Source: Hyphomicrobium facile
Lineage (GTDB): Bacteria; Pseudomonadota; Alphaproteobacteria; Rhizobiales; Hyphomicrobiaceae
Reading direction: 5' to 3'
Assembly: GCF_900116175.1 (NCBI RefSeq)
Contig: NZ_FPCH01000003.1
Location: forward strand, 186,001 to 250,000
Length of the DNA stretch: 64,000 nt
A program made the position numbers and the translations under genes. Of this stretch, positions 45,706-56,500 are shown in pieces (the stretch's first letter is position 1; every line of letters begins with the position of its first letter). Under the pieces are notes generated by a model. It worked only from the letters and a program-made list of their open reading frames with translations. It searched no databases and had not been told where the DNA came from.

Positions 45706-46455
45706 TTGGCCGCTGAAGGTGCCGGACATCACAGTCCGATGGAACAATTCGAGATCCGGAAGCTATGGGATCTCAATTTTCTAGGTCATGACATCTCGTT
45801 CACGAACTCATCGCTGATGATGATCGTGGCGCTCGTTCTCATTTCCGGCTTCATGATTTATGCGATGAGCGCCCGTTCGCTCGTCCCCACGCGCATCCAA
45901 TCGCTCGCCGAGATCGTTTACGAATACGTCGCCGGAATGGTCAAAGAGAACCTCGGCGAAGAGGGAATGAAGTTCTTCCCGTGGGTATTCACGATCTTCA
46001 TCTTCATTCTCGTGCTGAACGTCATCGGCCTCATCCCCGGTAACTTCACCGTCACCAGCCACATCATCGTGACCTTCGCGCTTGCCGCAATGGTTTGGCT
46101 CACTGCGACGTTCATCGGCTTCTGGAAGCATGGCTTCGGCTATCTGAAGCTGTTCGTGCCCTCGGGCGTGCCGTTCTGGCTGATGCCTGTCATCGTGCCG
46201 ATCGAGCTCATCTCCTATTTCATCCGTCCGATCAGCCACTCGGTGCGTCTCTTCGCCAACATGATGGCGGGCCACACGATGCTCAAAGTCTTCGCGGGCT
46301 TTGCAGTGATGCTTCCCTGGTGGGGCAAGATCGCGCCGGCGGGCTTCATGGTTGCCTTTACGGGCCTCGAGCTTCTCGTGGCGTTCCTTCAGGCGCTCAT
46401 CTTCACCGTTCTCACCTGCATCTATCTCAACGATGCAGTGAACATGCACCACTGA
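45706..46455 (+). CDS. atpB: ATP synthase F0 subunit a
   Basis: The stator a-subunit of the proton channel, 249 residues and polytopic. The essential arginine lies in the helix ISHSVRLFANMMAGH. NVIGLIPGNFTVTSH is another family block. The start is a TTG at 45706 with AGGGGG upstream. It follows atpI in the F0 operon. Confidence 0.95.
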   Translation: MAAEGAGHHSPMEQFEIRKLWDLNFLGHDISFTNSSLMMIVALVLISGFMIYAMSARSLVPTRIQSLAEIVYEYVAGMVKENLGEEGMKFFPWVFTIFIFILVLNVIGLIPGNFTVTSHIIVTFALAAMVWLTATFIGFWKHGFGYLKLFVPSGVPFWLMPVIVPIELISYFIRPISHSVRLFANMMAGHTMLKVFAGFAVMLPWWGKIAPAGFMVAFTGLELLVAFLQALIFTVLTCIYLNDAVNMHH

Positions 46456-46517
46456 TCAGGTCCTGTTACGGGATCTCGAAATTCCAACGCAAAAAGCGAA
46501 GCAAAGGGAGACTTTGA

Positions 46518-46742
46518 ATGGAACTCGCAGCAGCAAAGATGATCGGTGCAGGCCTCGCCTGCTCGGCTCTGATCGGCGCCGGCGTCGGCATCGGCAACAT
46601 CTTCGGCAACTATCTCTCGGGCGCGATGCGCAACCCGTCGGCAGCACCCGGCCAGTTCACGAACCTGCTGATCGGCTTCGCTCTTGCTGAAGCAACGGGC
46701 CTTTTCGGTCTTCTGATCGCGCTCATCATTCTTTACGGTTGA
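46518..46742 (+). CDS. atpE: ATP synthase F0 subunit c
   Basis: The c-ring subunit, 74 residues and two membrane helices. The conserved polar loop is SGAMRNPSAAP, and the proton-carrying glutamate is Glu58 in ALAEATGLFG. Alphaproteobacterial c-subunits of this type have Glu rather than Asp. AAGGGAG lies upstream of the ATG. Confidence 0.96.
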   Translation: MELAAAKMIGAGLACSALIGAGVGIGNIFGNYLSGAMRNPSAAPGQFTNLLIGFALAEATGLFGLLIALIILYG

Positions 46743-46787
46743 GACTGGGCCGAAGACTAGAATTCGCCCAAGCAACCGGAGGCTACA

Positions 46788-47366
46788 ATGTTTGCCGGCA
46801 CGACCATGCTGCTAGCGGCCGCCGCTGAGGCGGCCGAGAAAGTCGCCGAATCGGGTGCGTTGCCACCCGAGTCCGTCGGCTTGCCGCAGCTCAATACGCA
46901 TCACTTTGCGCCCCAGCTCTTCTGGCTGGTGCTGACGTTCGTGACGTTGCTCTTCGTCATGTGGAAGATTGCGCTGCCGCGCGTCGCCGACGTTCTGGAA
47001 GAACGTCGCGACCGTATCAAACGCGATCTTGACGCCGCGTCACGGCTCAAGGGTGACACCGACAAAGCTCTTGCCGATTACGAAAAGGCACTTGCCGACG
47101 CTCGTTCCAATGCCTCCGGCATTGCCAAGGACACGCGCGAAAAGCTTGCCGCCGAAACGGAAACGGAGCGTCATCGGGTCGACGATCAGATCGCTGCGAA
47201 GCTTCGTGAAGCCGATAAGCGTATCGCCGCGACGAAGTCCAAGGCGACGTCGGCGATCGGCGATATCGCAACGGACACGGCGAGAGCCGTCGTCGAGAAG
47301 CTCATCGGGCAGAACGTTTCGTCTGATGACGTGAAGAAGGTGCTCCGCCCTGTGGCGGGCGAGTGA
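46788..47366 (+). CDS. atpF': ATP synthase F0 subunit b'
   Basis: 192 residues with an N-terminal membrane helix (LFWLVLTFVTLLFVMWKIALP) and a long charged coiled-coil stalk ending TARAVVEKLIGQNVSSDDVKK. Alphaproteobacteria encode separate b' and b chains that pair in the peripheral stalk. A short Ala/Glu-rich stretch precedes the helix. GGAGG precedes the ATG. Confidence 0.92.
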   Translation: MFAGTTMLLAAAAEAAEKVAESGALPPESVGLPQLNTHHFAPQLFWLVLTFVTLLFVMWKIALPRVADVLEERRDRIKRDLDAASRLKGDTDKALADYEKALADARSNASGIAKDTREKLAAETETERHRVDDQIAAKLREADKRIAATKSKATSAIGDIATDTARAVVEKLIGQNVSSDDVKKVLRPVAGE

Positions 47367-47377
47367 GGATTTAGAAG

Positions 47378-47869
47378 ATGTTTGATCCACACGATCCGCT
47401 TTTCTGGGTCGCACTCTCCTTCGTCGTATTCGTGGGCCTCGTGCTTTATTACGGCGTGCCGGCCATCGTTACGAAGGCGCTCGACGATCGTGCTGACGCG
47501 ATCCGCAAGGAACTCGACGAGGCACGGAAGCTGCGCGAGGAGGCTCAGGCTCTTCTTTCGGACTACCAGCGGAAGGCTCGGGAAGCCGAGAACGAAGCGA
47601 AGTCCATCATCGAGCAGGCTAAGATCGAGGCTGAGGCGCTTGCGACCGACTCACGAAAGGCGCTCGTAGAGAGCCTCGAGAGGCGTTCGAAGATCGCCGA
47701 GGATAAGATTGCTCGTGCTGAAGCTCAGGCATTGAGCGAAGTCCGCTCGACGGCAATTGATACGGCGATTGCGGCTGCGCACGAAATCCTGAAGACGCGC
47801 GCGTCCGGCTCTACCGGCGAAGCGCTCGTGTCCAGCTCGATCAGCGACCTCAAGGGCAAGCTCAACTAA
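47378..47869 (+). CDS. atpF: ATP synthase F0 subunit b
   Basis: 163 residues with one N-terminal membrane helix (LFWVALSFVVFVGLVLYYGV) and a charged stalk with the DDRADAIRKELDEARKLRE pattern. It lies 11 bases after b' and is the last gene of the F0 operon. The F1 genes are not in this window, the usual alphaproteobacterial split. Confidence 0.95.
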   Translation: MFDPHDPLFWVALSFVVFVGLVLYYGVPAIVTKALDDRADAIRKELDEARKLREEAQALLSDYQRKAREAENEAKSIIEQAKIEAEALATDSRKALVESLERRSKIAEDKIARAEAQALSEVRSTAIDTAIAAAHEILKTRASGSTGEALVSSSISDLKGKLN

Positions 47870-47894
47870 GCCGAGCTTCCCATCATCTGAAATC

Positions 47895-47925
47895 AAAAAG
47901 GCCAAGCTCACGCTTGGCCTTTTTT
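47895..47925 (+). terminator. Bidirectional intrinsic terminator after atpF
   Basis: GGCCAAGC (47900-47907) and GCTTGGCC (47912-47919) pair perfectly around TCAC, with five A residues before and six T residues after. It can end both the F0 operon and the lipoprotein gene facing it. Confidence 0.9.
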
Positions 47926-48004
47926 GTTATGCGGTGAATGAAGTGGCTCTGAGCGTCGCCATGGTTCTGGCCTCGGCCGGACGGGGCTTCAGCCAGAACT
48001 TGCT

Positions 48005-48664
48005 TCAGCCTGAGCTTGGGGCGTGGCTGTCGAAGCCGACGATGAGCTCATATTCTCCGGGCCGCGCTCCTTCCGCGATCGGGAAGGTCACGGTTCGCAC
48101 AGTCGAGAAATAGCTGATCGGCTTGTCGAGACCGACGTTGACGTCGACCTTCACGCTGTCGCTCGCGACTTTGGTGCGCTTGGAATCGTTGACGGCGACC
48201 GTGATCGGCAACGTGACGTTGCCGGGTTGTCCCTTCGGGCCGAGAAGGAGGCGGCCGGAGAAACCGTATTTCACAGTCACGCGTCCAGGCTCGATCTGGC
48301 ATTCACGGGCGGTCTTCGTGATTTCGCCGCGTTGCGCGACGGCGAGCGCATCGCCCACGTGGCCGGCTTGATAGAAGGTGATGTAGTTGTCATGCGGCGC
48401 GATAATGAGCCGCGGGCAGCCGGCGTCGACCGCGCCCACAAAGGTGCTGCCCGTCGTCGGGTCGCTAGATTTGGCGGCGTCGAGCAACTTATCCTCAGAC
48501 ACCGATGAAATCTGTGGATTTTCAGACGAGCCGCCGAACATGCCGCCGCCGAGGCCTGACGTCAAAGACGACATCCCGCACCCGCCCAGCGCCGCGAGCG
48601 TAACCGCAAGCGAAGCGGTCGCGCACATCCGGGCCGGCGCAAGCAAACGGCGCGCCGCCGTCAC
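48005..48664 (-). CDS. Hypothetical lipoprotein
   Basis: About 219 residues, family not recognised. The frame opens at 48880, but those residues look non-coding. The GTG at 48664 gives a basic n-region (TAARRLLAPARMC), a hydrophobic core and the lipobox LGGC; ATG 48628 is an alternative. The mature part has a beta-rich look, with IIAPHDNYITFYQAGHVGD, LLLGPKGQPGNVTLPITVAV and a C-terminal ARPGEYELIVGFDSH. It converges on atpF and is divergent from ispH. Confidence 0.7.
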   Translation of the reverse strand: MTAARRLLAPARMCATASLAVTLAALGGCGMSSLTSGLGGGMFGGSSENPQISSVSEDKLLDAAKSSDPTTGSTFVGAVDAGCPRLIIAPHDNYITFYQAGHVGDALAVAQRGEITKTARECQIEPGRVTVKYGFSGRLLLGPKGQPGNVTLPITVAVNDSKRTKVASDSVKVDVNVGLDKPISYFSTVRTVTFPIAEGARPGEYELIVGFDSHAPSSG

Positions 48665-48830
48665 ATCCTTGCTATAAGGATGCCGATAACCCGAATTGAG
48701 CAACGTTGACCCCCAAGGTTCAAAGTGTCGGCCCCTTGTATTGTCCGAAAAGCACCGTAGCATCCGATACCTGCGGCCCCCAAATGCATTTTCATGCCTG
48801 CCGAACGAGTATAAAGGACGTCTTTCTTCC

Positions 48831-49835
48831 ATGTCGGGCCTTAACCAAACCGAAGCGACCGTGCAAAAGCCGCCTCTCAAGATCCTACTCGCTGCCCCGC
48901 GCGGTTTCTGCGCCGGTGTCGATCGCGCGATTCAAATCGTAGAACAGGCTTTGACGAAATTCGGCGCCCCCGTCTACGTTCGTCATGAAATCGTGCACAA
49001 CCGTTATGTTGTTGATTCCCTGAGAGCTAAAGGCGCCGTTTTTGTGAAGGAGCTGGATGAGATTCCAGATACCTCGCAGCCCGTGATCTTTTCAGCACAT
49101 GGCGTGAGCAAGGCGATCCCCGAAGCGGCGCGCGGCCGGAACATGTTCGTCGTCGACGCGACCTGTCCGCTCGTCTCGAAAGTCCATATGGAAACGGCTC
49201 GTCACCACGAGCAAGGCCGCGAGATTCTGCTGGTCGGCCATCGTGGCCATCCGGAAGTCGTCGGCACGCTCGGGCAGCTTCCCGAGGGCGCGATCACGCT
49301 GGTCGAATCCGTCGAGGACGTGCGCGCCTTCAAACCCAAAGACGCTTCTAACCTCGCCTATGTCACGCAGACGACGCTCTCGCTCGACGATACCGCCGAG
49401 ATCGTCGCCGTGTTGAAGGAGCGTTTTCCCGGCATTGGCGGCCCGGTCAAAGAGGACATCTGCTACGCGACGACCAACCGGCAAAACGCAGTCAAAGCCT
49501 TGGCCCCGCAGATCGACGGTCTGATAGTCGTCGGCGGTCCGAAAAGCTCGAATTCGCTTCGCCTCGTCGAGGTCGCGGCGCGTGCGGGCTGCAAGTTTTC
49601 CTTCCTCGTCGAACGCGCGGCGGACATTCCGTGGGAGAAGCTCGACGGCGCGCAGACGGTCGGCATCACGGCCGGAGCTTCGGCACCTGAGATTATCGTC
49701 GAAGAAGTGGTCGAAGCCTTCCGCAGCCGCTATGATATCACCATCGACGTCGTCACGACGCTCGAGGAGCGCGTGATCTTCAATGTGCCGCGGGAAGTCC
49801 GAGTCGCGCGCGCTCCCATCGAGCAGCAGCACTAG
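48831..49835 (+). CDS. ispH: 4-hydroxy-3-methylbut-2-enyl diphosphate reductase
   Basis: The last step of the non-mevalonate isoprenoid pathway, yielding IPP and DMAPP. It has 334 residues. Three Fe-S-ligating cysteines lie in [30 protein letters not shown] and [15 protein letters not shown]. The frame opens at 48696; ATG 48831 fits homologues, with AAAGGA upstream. thrB follows 21 bases later, so ispH, thrB and rnhA form a likely operon. Confidence 0.96.
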   Translation: MSGLNQTEATVQKPPLKILLAAPRGFCAGVDRAIQIVEQALTKFGAPVYVRHEIVHNRYVVDSLRAKGAVFVKELDEIPDTSQPVIFSAHGVSKAIPEAARGRNMFVVDATCPLVSKVHMETARHHEQGREILLVGHRGHPEVVGTLGQLPEGAITLVESVEDVRAFKPKDASNLAYVTQTTLSLDDTAEIVAVLKERFPGIGGPVKEDICYATTNRQNAVKALAPQIDGLIVVGGPKSSNSLRLVEVAARAGCKFSFLVERAADIPWEKLDGAQTVGITAGASAPEIIVEEVVEAFRSRYDITIDVVTTLEERVIFNVPREVRVARAPIEQQH

Positions 49836-49856
49836 CTCCATTCAGCGCGCGGGAAC

Positions 49857-50828
49857 ATGGCCGTCTATACCGAAGTCAGCGACGACGAACTTGCGCGTTT
49901 TATCGATGGATATGCGCTCGGCAGGCTACTCTCATTCAAGGGTATCGCCGAAGGCGTCGAGAACACCAACTATCTGGTGCACACGACAGACGGCACCTTC
50001 ATTCTGACGCTCTATGAAAAGCGCGTCGATCCTGCCGACTTGCCGTTCTTCCTCGGATTGATGGAACATCTTTCGGCGGCCGGCGTGACGTGTCCGCTGC
50101 CGGTACGCGACAAGAGCGGCCGCGTTCTCAACGAGCTTGCGGGGCGGCAGGCAGCGCTCATTACGTTCCTTGAAGGCGTTTGGCCGAAGCGGCCCAAGGT
50201 TGTGCATGCCCTGGAGCTTGGGAAGGCGCTCGCCCGAATGCATATCGCGGGCGAAGGCTTTCCGTTGAAGCGAGCCAATGCGTTGGGTCTCGCCGGCTGG
50301 CGGCCGCTGTTCGACAAGTTTTCATCTCGAACGGAAGAAATCTGCGACGGCCTTCACGATCTGATCGCGGACGAGCTTCGTTATCTCGAGCGCTCGTGGC
50401 CGAAGGATTTGCCGCAGGGGGTCATCCACGCGGATCTCTTTCCCGATAACGTCTTCTTCGTCGAGGACGGGCTTTCAGGCATCATCGACTTCTACTTCGC
50501 GTGCAACGATGCCTTCGCCTACGACATTGCCGTGTGCCTCAATGCCTGGTGCTTCGACGCAAAATCGCAATACGAGCCGCAGAAGGGAGCGGCGCTTCTC
50601 GCCGGTTACAATAGCGTTCGCCCCTTGACCGATGCCGAGCGCGCGGCAATGCCGGTTCTTGCCCGCGGAGCGGCGATGCGCTTTCTGCTGACGCGCAGCT
50701 ACGACTGGCTCAACACGCCGAAGGATGCGCTGGTCGCTCGCAAAGATCCCGCCGACTATGTTCGGCGGCTCAAATTTCACCAATCCGTCGGCAGTATCGC
50801 CGACTACACGGCACAGCTCACTTCATGA
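49857..50828 (+). CDS. thrB: Homoserine kinase
   Basis: Phosphorylates homoserine in threonine synthesis. It has 323 residues of the alphaproteobacterial aminoglycoside-phosphotransferase-like type, not the GHMP type. The catalytic segment [13 protein letters not shown] and the Mg-binding [16 protein letters not shown] are typical. The start of rnhA overlaps its end by 4 bases. thrC lies 8.5 kb away on the other strand. Confidence 0.95.
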   Translation: MAVYTEVSDDELARFIDGYALGRLLSFKGIAEGVENTNYLVHTTDGTFILTLYEKRVDPADLPFFLGLMEHLSAAGVTCPLPVRDKSGRVLNELAGRQAALITFLEGVWPKRPKVVHALELGKALARMHIAGEGFPLKRANALGLAGWRPLFDKFSSRTEEICDGLHDLIADELRYLERSWPKDLPQGVIHADLFPDNVFFVEDGLSGIIDFYFACNDAFAYDIAVCLNAWCFDAKSQYEPQKGAALLAGYNSVRPLTDAERAAMPVLARGAAMRFLLTRSYDWLNTPKDALVARKDPADYVRRLKFHQSVGSIADYTAQLTS

Positions 50829-51310
50829 CCGACGAACGACCGAAAGTTCAGATCTATAGCGACGGGGCCTGTTCCGGAAATCCCGGGCCCGGCGGCTGGG
50901 GCGCCATCCTGATTTCGGGCGAGCACCGCAAGGAAATCAACGGCGGCGAGAAGCTGACGACGAACAACCGCATGGAGCTGAAGGCGGCAATCTCAGCTCT
51001 CGAAGCGCTGAAGAAGAAGAGCGAGGTCGATCTCTGGACGGACAGCGTCTACGTCCGTAACGGCATCATGTCGTGGATTCACGGCTGGAAGAAAAACGGC
51101 TGGCGAACTGCCGACAAGAAGCCGGTTAAAAACGCCGAACTCTGGCAAGAGCTCGACGCGCTTCGCAACAAGCATCACGTGACGTGGCATTGGCTGAAGG
51201 GCCATGCCGGTCATCCGGAAAACGAGCGCGCCGATGAACTGGCGCGCATCGCGATGGCGCCGTTCAAGTCCGGCGGCCGCGCAAGTCTGCCTGCCGGCAA
51301 TTTAAAGTGA
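50825..51310 (+). CDS. rnhA: Ribonuclease HI
   Basis: Cleaves RNA in RNA-DNA hybrids. It has 161 residues. The active-site residues are Asp in [18 protein letters not shown], Glu in [10 protein letters not shown], Asp in LWTDSVYV and Asp in NERADELAR. It overlaps thrB by ATGA. Its 3' end overlaps that of the convergent peroxiredoxin gene by 9 bases. Confidence 0.96.
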   Translation: MTDERPKVQIYSDGACSGNPGPGGWGAILISGEHRKEINGGEKLTTNNRMELKAAISALEALKKKSEVDLWTDSVYVRNGIMSWIHGWKKNGWRTADKKPVKNAELWQELDALRNKHHVTWHWLKGHAGHPENERADELARIAMAPFKSGGRASLPAGNLK

Positions 51311-51799
51311 GCGGTCGATCATCGAACAGAGTGTCGCCGCGCTCGACTTCTCCGCGATGGGCGGGCTGTCCTCGACGTTCAAGACTTTGACAACTCCGTT
51401 ATCGACCAGCATCGCGTAGCGCTTCGATCTCAACCCGAGGCCGAAGTTCGATAGATCGATCTCCAAGCCAACGGCCTTGGCGAAATCGCCGGAGCCGTCT
51501 GCCAGCATTTCAATCTTGCCGGTCGCGCCGGTATCCTTCGCCCAGTTCGTCAGAACGAAAATGTCGTTCACGGCCGTGCAGGCGATGGTGTCGATCCCTT
51601 TCGCCCTGAGTTCGTCGACGCGTTCGACGAAGCCCGGCATGTGGCTCTTGCTGCAGGTCGGCGTATAGGCGCCAGGAACGGCAAAGATCGCGACTTTCTT
51701 GCCGGAGAAGACATCGCTGATTGATTTGGGCTCAGGTCCGTTAGCTCCCATCACGGTGAACTTGCCGTCCGGCAGATGATCTCCGACTTTGATCGCCAT
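51302..51799 (-). CDS. Peroxiredoxin, Prx5 type
   Basis: Reduces peroxides using a peroxidatic cysteine. It has 165 residues. The active-site loop is [17 protein letters not shown], typical of the Prx5/AhpE-like group, and [15 protein letters not shown] is near the end. No resolving-cysteine glutaredoxin domain is fused. A second cysteine is in ATLCSMI near the C-terminus. Its 3' end overlaps rnhA by 9 bases, and the same neighbour pair is common in alphaproteobacteria. Confidence 0.92.
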   Translation of the reverse strand: MAIKVGDHLPDGKFTVMGANGPEPKSISDVFSGKKVAIFAVPGAYTPTCSKSHMPGFVERVDELRAKGIDTIACTAVNDIFVLTNWAKDTGATGKIEMLADGSGDFAKAVGLEIDLSNFGLGLRSKRYAMLVDNGVVKVLNVEDSPPIAEKSSAATLCSMIDRSL

Positions 51800-51878
51800 A
51801 TCGTCCCTCTGAGTTTGCGCGCCCCATGTCGCTCAGTCAGCTCATGGCAGGCGGTTTCTATGTAGCGACTGGAAACGG

Positions 51879-52724
51879 CTACTCAAGCGTAATCGTCGTC
51901 TCGGACTGGCCCTTGCCGTCGATCATCGTGACCTTCAGGGGCTTCCCTTTCAGATCCTTGATGTCGACGCCATCGGTCAGATCAACTTCGAATACGGCCT
52001 TGCCTGCATCGTCCTTTATCCGTTTCGGCAACGGCACATAAATGCCTCCCGGCCCTTCAACGAAAGCGTCGGCGGTTGGCGGAGCGGCCGTCTCGACGTC
52101 CAGCACGAGCTTCGGCTTTCCGGAGCTTTGATCGAGACGCCAGGCGGCCAGCGCCGGATCGATCCCAGGTCGCGGTTTCTCGCCCGGGACTTGGGTCAGG
52201 ACCTTCGACAGTTCGTCGGACGTTCCAACGTCGGGAGGAATGACAAGTTGCAGCTCGGCTTCTGCAGGAATGCAGATGTCTTTGCAGACACCATATGAGA
52301 CCTTGCCATGGAGCGTGACCGGCTTGCTCGCGTCTTTCGGCGTCACCAATACGGGAAAGAGCACGCCGCCGTTTTTGTAACCGACGACATCTCCCGCCTT
52401 GTCGTGCAGGCGATGCGGGGCCGGATAAAGCACGGTCGCCGAAGCAAGGTTGTCGGATCCCTGCCAGTCGAAATCCGGCGGTACGCCGCCTGCGTCACCG
52501 GGCGACTTCCAATATGTTTTCCAACCCTCCGGCATCGCCACGTCGACGCCCGCGTAGAGTCCGGGCTCTTGATCCCGCGTCGCGCGTCCGGCCACGAGCC
52601 GAGCCTTGTTGTTGAACCCCTCATGCCAATCGGAAGCGACGGAGCCCGGTTCGCTCCACGCCGCAACGGTGCTGAGAGCAAAAAACGCTATAGCCAATCT
52701 GATCACAACGTTTCGCCTTTCCAT
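51879..52724 (-). CDS. DsbD alpha-domain-like exported protein
   Basis: About 281 residues. A signal peptide (VIRLAIAFFALSTVAAWS) is followed by a domain like the N-terminal periplasmic alpha domain of the disulfide reductase DsbD, including YWKSPGDAGGVPPDFDW, VSYGVCKDICIPAEAEL (a Cys-x3-Cys pair) and the later FEVDLTDGVD. The membrane and thioredoxin parts of DsbD are absent, so it would be a stand-alone carrier. The frame opens at a GTG (52736); ATG 52724 is preferred. It stands between the peroxiredoxin and the YqgE genes. Confidence 0.82.
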   Translation of the reverse strand: MERRNVVIRLAIAFFALSTVAAWSEPGSVASDWHEGFNNKARLVAGRATRDQEPGLYAGVDVAMPEGWKTYWKSPGDAGGVPPDFDWQGSDNLASATVLYPAPHRLHDKAGDVVGYKNGGVLFPVLVTPKDASKPVTLHGKVSYGVCKDICIPAEAELQLVIPPDVGTSDELSKVLTQVPGEKPRPGIDPALAAWRLDQSSGKPKLVLDVETAAPPTADAFVEGPGGIYVPLPKRIKDDAGKAVFEVDLTDGVDIKDLKGKPLKVTMIDGKGQSETTITLE

Positions 52725-52879
52725 GATTGGTTTCACGATCGCGCCTTCAGAGGCGTTCCCGAGCCGAATAAGTTTTCTCTCGAATTATACGCTCGGGCGA
52801 AGCTTAGCGTTATAGAGGCGTATTTATTGCTCTCTTCGGCATCTTCACGTCGGCCTTCTATGGAGTTAGTCTCACCCAT

Positions 52880-53497
52880 ATGAAAGCAAGCCGACAGACG
52901 GGCCAGACAGGCGGGCCAGACATAAAGCTCGAAGGGCAGCTGCTCATCGCCATGCCGGCGATGACAGACCGGAGATTCCAGCGCTCGGTCATATACATGT
53001 GCGCGCATTCGCCGGAAGGGGCCATGGGCCTCATCATCAATCAACGCGCTAACCACATCACGGCGCCGGATCTCCTCGAACGGCTGGGCATTTCGTCCCG
53101 CAATCCCGATGACGAGATCACGAGCGAGGTACTGTCGCTTTCCATTCAAGTCGGAGGCCCGGTCGAAACGGGTCGCGGGTTCGTGCTGCATAGCTCCGAC
53201 TATTTTTCAGAGGATTCGACGCTCGCGATCGAGCAGGGCGTTTGTTTGACGGCGACGATCGACATTTTAAAGGCCATTGCGCAAGGCCGCGGTCCCGCCC
53301 GGGCGCTGCTCGCGCTCGGCTACGCCGGCTGGTCGCCAGGGCAGCTCGAAATCGAGATGCAGGCCAACGGTTGGCTGCATTGCCCGGCCGATCCCGAGTT
53401 GATTTTCGACGAGGATCTCGAGAACAAATATTCCCGGGCGCTGGCGAAGATGGGAATTGATCTGTCGCACCTCGTCAGCGACGCCGGACACGCCTAG
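52880..53497 (+). CDS. YqgE/AlgH family protein (UPF0301)
   Basis: A 205-residue cytoplasmic protein of uncertain function. Family blocks are [46 protein letters not shown] and [20 protein letters not shown]. The start at ATG 52880 is close to the family core (about residue 17). It converges on the GGDEF/EAL gene with a 37-base gap. Confidence 0.9.
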   Translation: MKASRQTGQTGGPDIKLEGQLLIAMPAMTDRRFQRSVIYMCAHSPEGAMGLIINQRANHITAPDLLERLGISSRNPDDEITSEVLSLSIQVGGPVETGRGFVLHSSDYFSEDSTLAIEQGVCLTATIDILKAIAQGRGPARALLALGYAGWSPGQLEIEMQANGWLHCPADPELIFDEDLENKYSRALAKMGIDLSHLVSDAGHA

Positions 53498-53534
53498 GGC
53501 TCCCTGCCTCCGTCTATCCCGTTGCCTTCTTAAT

Positions 53535-56500
53535 TCAGGCTCCCGAGCTCACCTTGGGGGCTGCCTTCTGCTCGCTCGTCGTCGCGTCGGGCGAAGCCGG
53601 GCCGCCGCTTGTTCGTCCCGTCGGCAGAGGCGTACCGGCTAGTCTTGCCAGGCTGGCTGCGATCGAGGGCGGCAGCGTCGAGAAATCCGGCTGTGTCGAC
53701 GGCTGAGACGGGAACCCGGCGCCATTGGACGGCAACGGCGGCGGGGCACTCGTCGGCGGTACAATGGTCGGCGTATCGCTTCTCAGCGAAGCCGGCACGA
53801 TCGACGGAGCAGCCAGAGGCGAGGTCGGAAGCGGGGGCGTGGTCGCCGCCGGGGCCGGTGGCGGCGCGGCGCTGGCACGGGCCAAGGCGTTCGCGAGCGG
53901 AGAGACGATATTCGGCGGCGCTCTTTCGGGCGCCCGATCCTTCGGGGGCTGCATGATTGAAGGCAGCGGACTTCCGTTTTGCAGTGGATTGGGCTGCAGG
54001 CCTGCTGGCGGCGGCGGCGGCCCGAGATGAGGCGCGTCAGCTCCCTTGGCTGCAAGAGGCCGTGATTGTGACGGCGGCTGTTGCTTCGCATGTGCCGCTT
54101 GCGGGAACGGCGCCGGCATCGAGATCGGCGGAGCGGCAGGCGCGTCGTTCATCCGCTGGCGGTTATCCGAAGGCGCATTCGCTGCGCCGTTCGGTGCGCC
54201 GTTGTGTGCGCCGTTCATAGGCGTTGCGAGCGGGGCAGCGCCGTTCATGCGCGGCTTGGCGTTTACGGGTGCTGGTGATGGTGCCGGTGTGGCTTTCTGA
54301 CGTTGCCGCACGACGGACCCTGACGGCAGGGCTGCTTGCTTTGCGGCCGCGGCAATTCGGGCCGGGTCGACCGTTTTCTCTTCCGGCGATGGTGTTTGCG
54401 CCGGAGACGGAAGCGCGCGTGCGGGCTTCTTCGCAATCTCCTTGCTCGGGCTTTTCGGCTTCGGCCGGAAGAAGCCGCGCGGCTGCAGCTTGCGCTCCGA
54501 ACGCCGGACCATTTTCAAGAGCTGGGAAACGGCGCGGTCGGGGATCGGCTCTCCGAAATGATAGCCCTGCGCGTATTCGCAACCGATCGAGCGCAAGAAA
54601 CCTGCTTCGTCGGCGCGTTCGACGCCTTCGGCTGCAATCGTCTTCGTGAGCTCGTGAGCCAGCGCGACCATCGAGCGGACAATCGCCGCGCCGTCGCCCG
54701 TGCCGCTGCCGCGGACAAGTTCGCCGTTGATCTTGATCGTGTCGAACGGGAAACGATGCAGATAAGCGAGCGAGGAAAAGCCGGTGCCGAAGTCGTCGAG
54801 TGTCAGCTCGACGCCCGAACCGCGCAACAGCTTCAGAACCTCTACTGCCTGCTCGGGATTATCCATGAGCAGGCTTTCCGAAATCTCAAGCCTCATCGTA
54901 CCGACGGGCGCGATGTTGCGGCCGAGGACGTGACGGATTTCCTGCACCGACTCGGGCCGGAAAAGCTGGCGTCCCGAAACATTCACGGTCACGAACAGCG
55001 GACGCTCGGAGCGCGGCAGCTCCAATACCCAGCGGGCGACGTCCTTTGCCGCTCGCAGCAGAAGATGAGAATTGAGCTTGATGAGAAGCTCGGTGTCGTC
55101 GGTGTCGGAGATGACCGCGAGCGGGTTCACGAGACCGAGCTTCGGATGGTCCCAACGCAACTGGGCTTCAAAGCCCGCAAGCTCCTTGGTCGGAAGGTAG
55201 ACGATCGGCTGATAGAGGACCTTCAGCTGGCCTTTTTCGATGGACCGGGCGAGATCCGCCTCAACCTCGGAATTGAGATCGCGGTCGCGGCGCATTCCGG
55301 GTTCGAAGATTTCGATACGATCGGTGCCGCCTTGCTTCGCGCGGTACATCGCGATCTGGGCGTCCCTCAGAAGATCGCCGTCGGCGCCCTGCGTGCCGTC
55401 CCAAAGGGCAATGCCCATCGATCCCGTCAGAATGATTTCCTGGTTCGCGAGCGGAATGGGAGCGCGCAGCGAACGGCGCACGCGTTCGGCAAGTGCCGGA
55501 AGATTGCGGGCTTCGCGCTCGCCGGTGAACAGCAAAGCGAATTGATCGCCGCCCACGCGTGCGACTGTGTCTTGCGGTCCAAGGTGACGCTGGAGACGAC
55601 GGGCGACGGTCAGCAGCAGGCTGTCGCCGCGCACAAGGCCGAGAGATGCATTCACGGTCTTGAATTTGTCGATGTCGATATAGATCACCGCGGGCTTCAC
55701 GGTGTTGTCGGTCTTGGCGCGGACCATGATCGTCTTGAGGCGATCGAGAAACAGCTCGCGGTTGGGCAAGCCAGTCAGGCTGCAATGGACCGCGTCGTGC
55801 AGCAGTCTCTCGTGGGCCCGCTTGGTATCGGACACATCTCGCAGAAGGCCGACGCAGCGCAGCGTCCGGCCATCGGAGTTCGGTACGCTCGCTGCCTCGA
55901 GTTCGAACCAGCGCCAGCTGTTGTCCGCGTGGCGTAGCCGGAAATCGCTCTTGATCCTTATCCCCGAGCGTTCCTGCGCCGACATCAACGTGACGCGGAA
56001 GCGTTCCTTGTCGGTCGGGTGGACGTGCTTCAGGAACTCGTCGACCTTGGTCGATAGCTCACCCGGCATCAACGAGAGCGCGACCTCGACCTCCGGTCCG
56101 ACCTTGATCTCGTCGCGGCGGATGTTCCATTCCCAAACCGTCGATCCGGATGCCACGAGCGCCAGCGATCTTACTGTCAGTTCGTTTGGCGCCCCTGCGT
56201 AAGACGTATCGCCGGAGCGGAAGGCGAATTGCGTTACGGTGAAGCCCATCAAGATAACGACCAGGACGAGGCCGGCGACGAGGCTCGCGACTACGACATC
56301 GCCCGACATGCGGCCGCTGAGCGTCATTCCCGTCGCAAAGATCCAGACGAGAAAAAGCAGCCAGGTGGGCACGAGCGATAGCGCGCGATCCTGACCTTTC
56401 GCCGCCAGGAAAACGGTGAAGAGGCCGCCGACGCCTCCGATCGCAAGGAACGAAAGACGTGCAAACGTTGCCGCTAGACGAGGATCGATGACGGCGACGG

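Noticed and set aside
53725-54300. Gly/Ala-rich plus-strand frames
   Set aside because: Mirror the proline-rich tail of the GGDEF/EAL protein; low complexity explains the open frames.
54336-55937. 533-aa plus-strand frame
   Set aside because: Antisense to the GGDEF/EAL domains.
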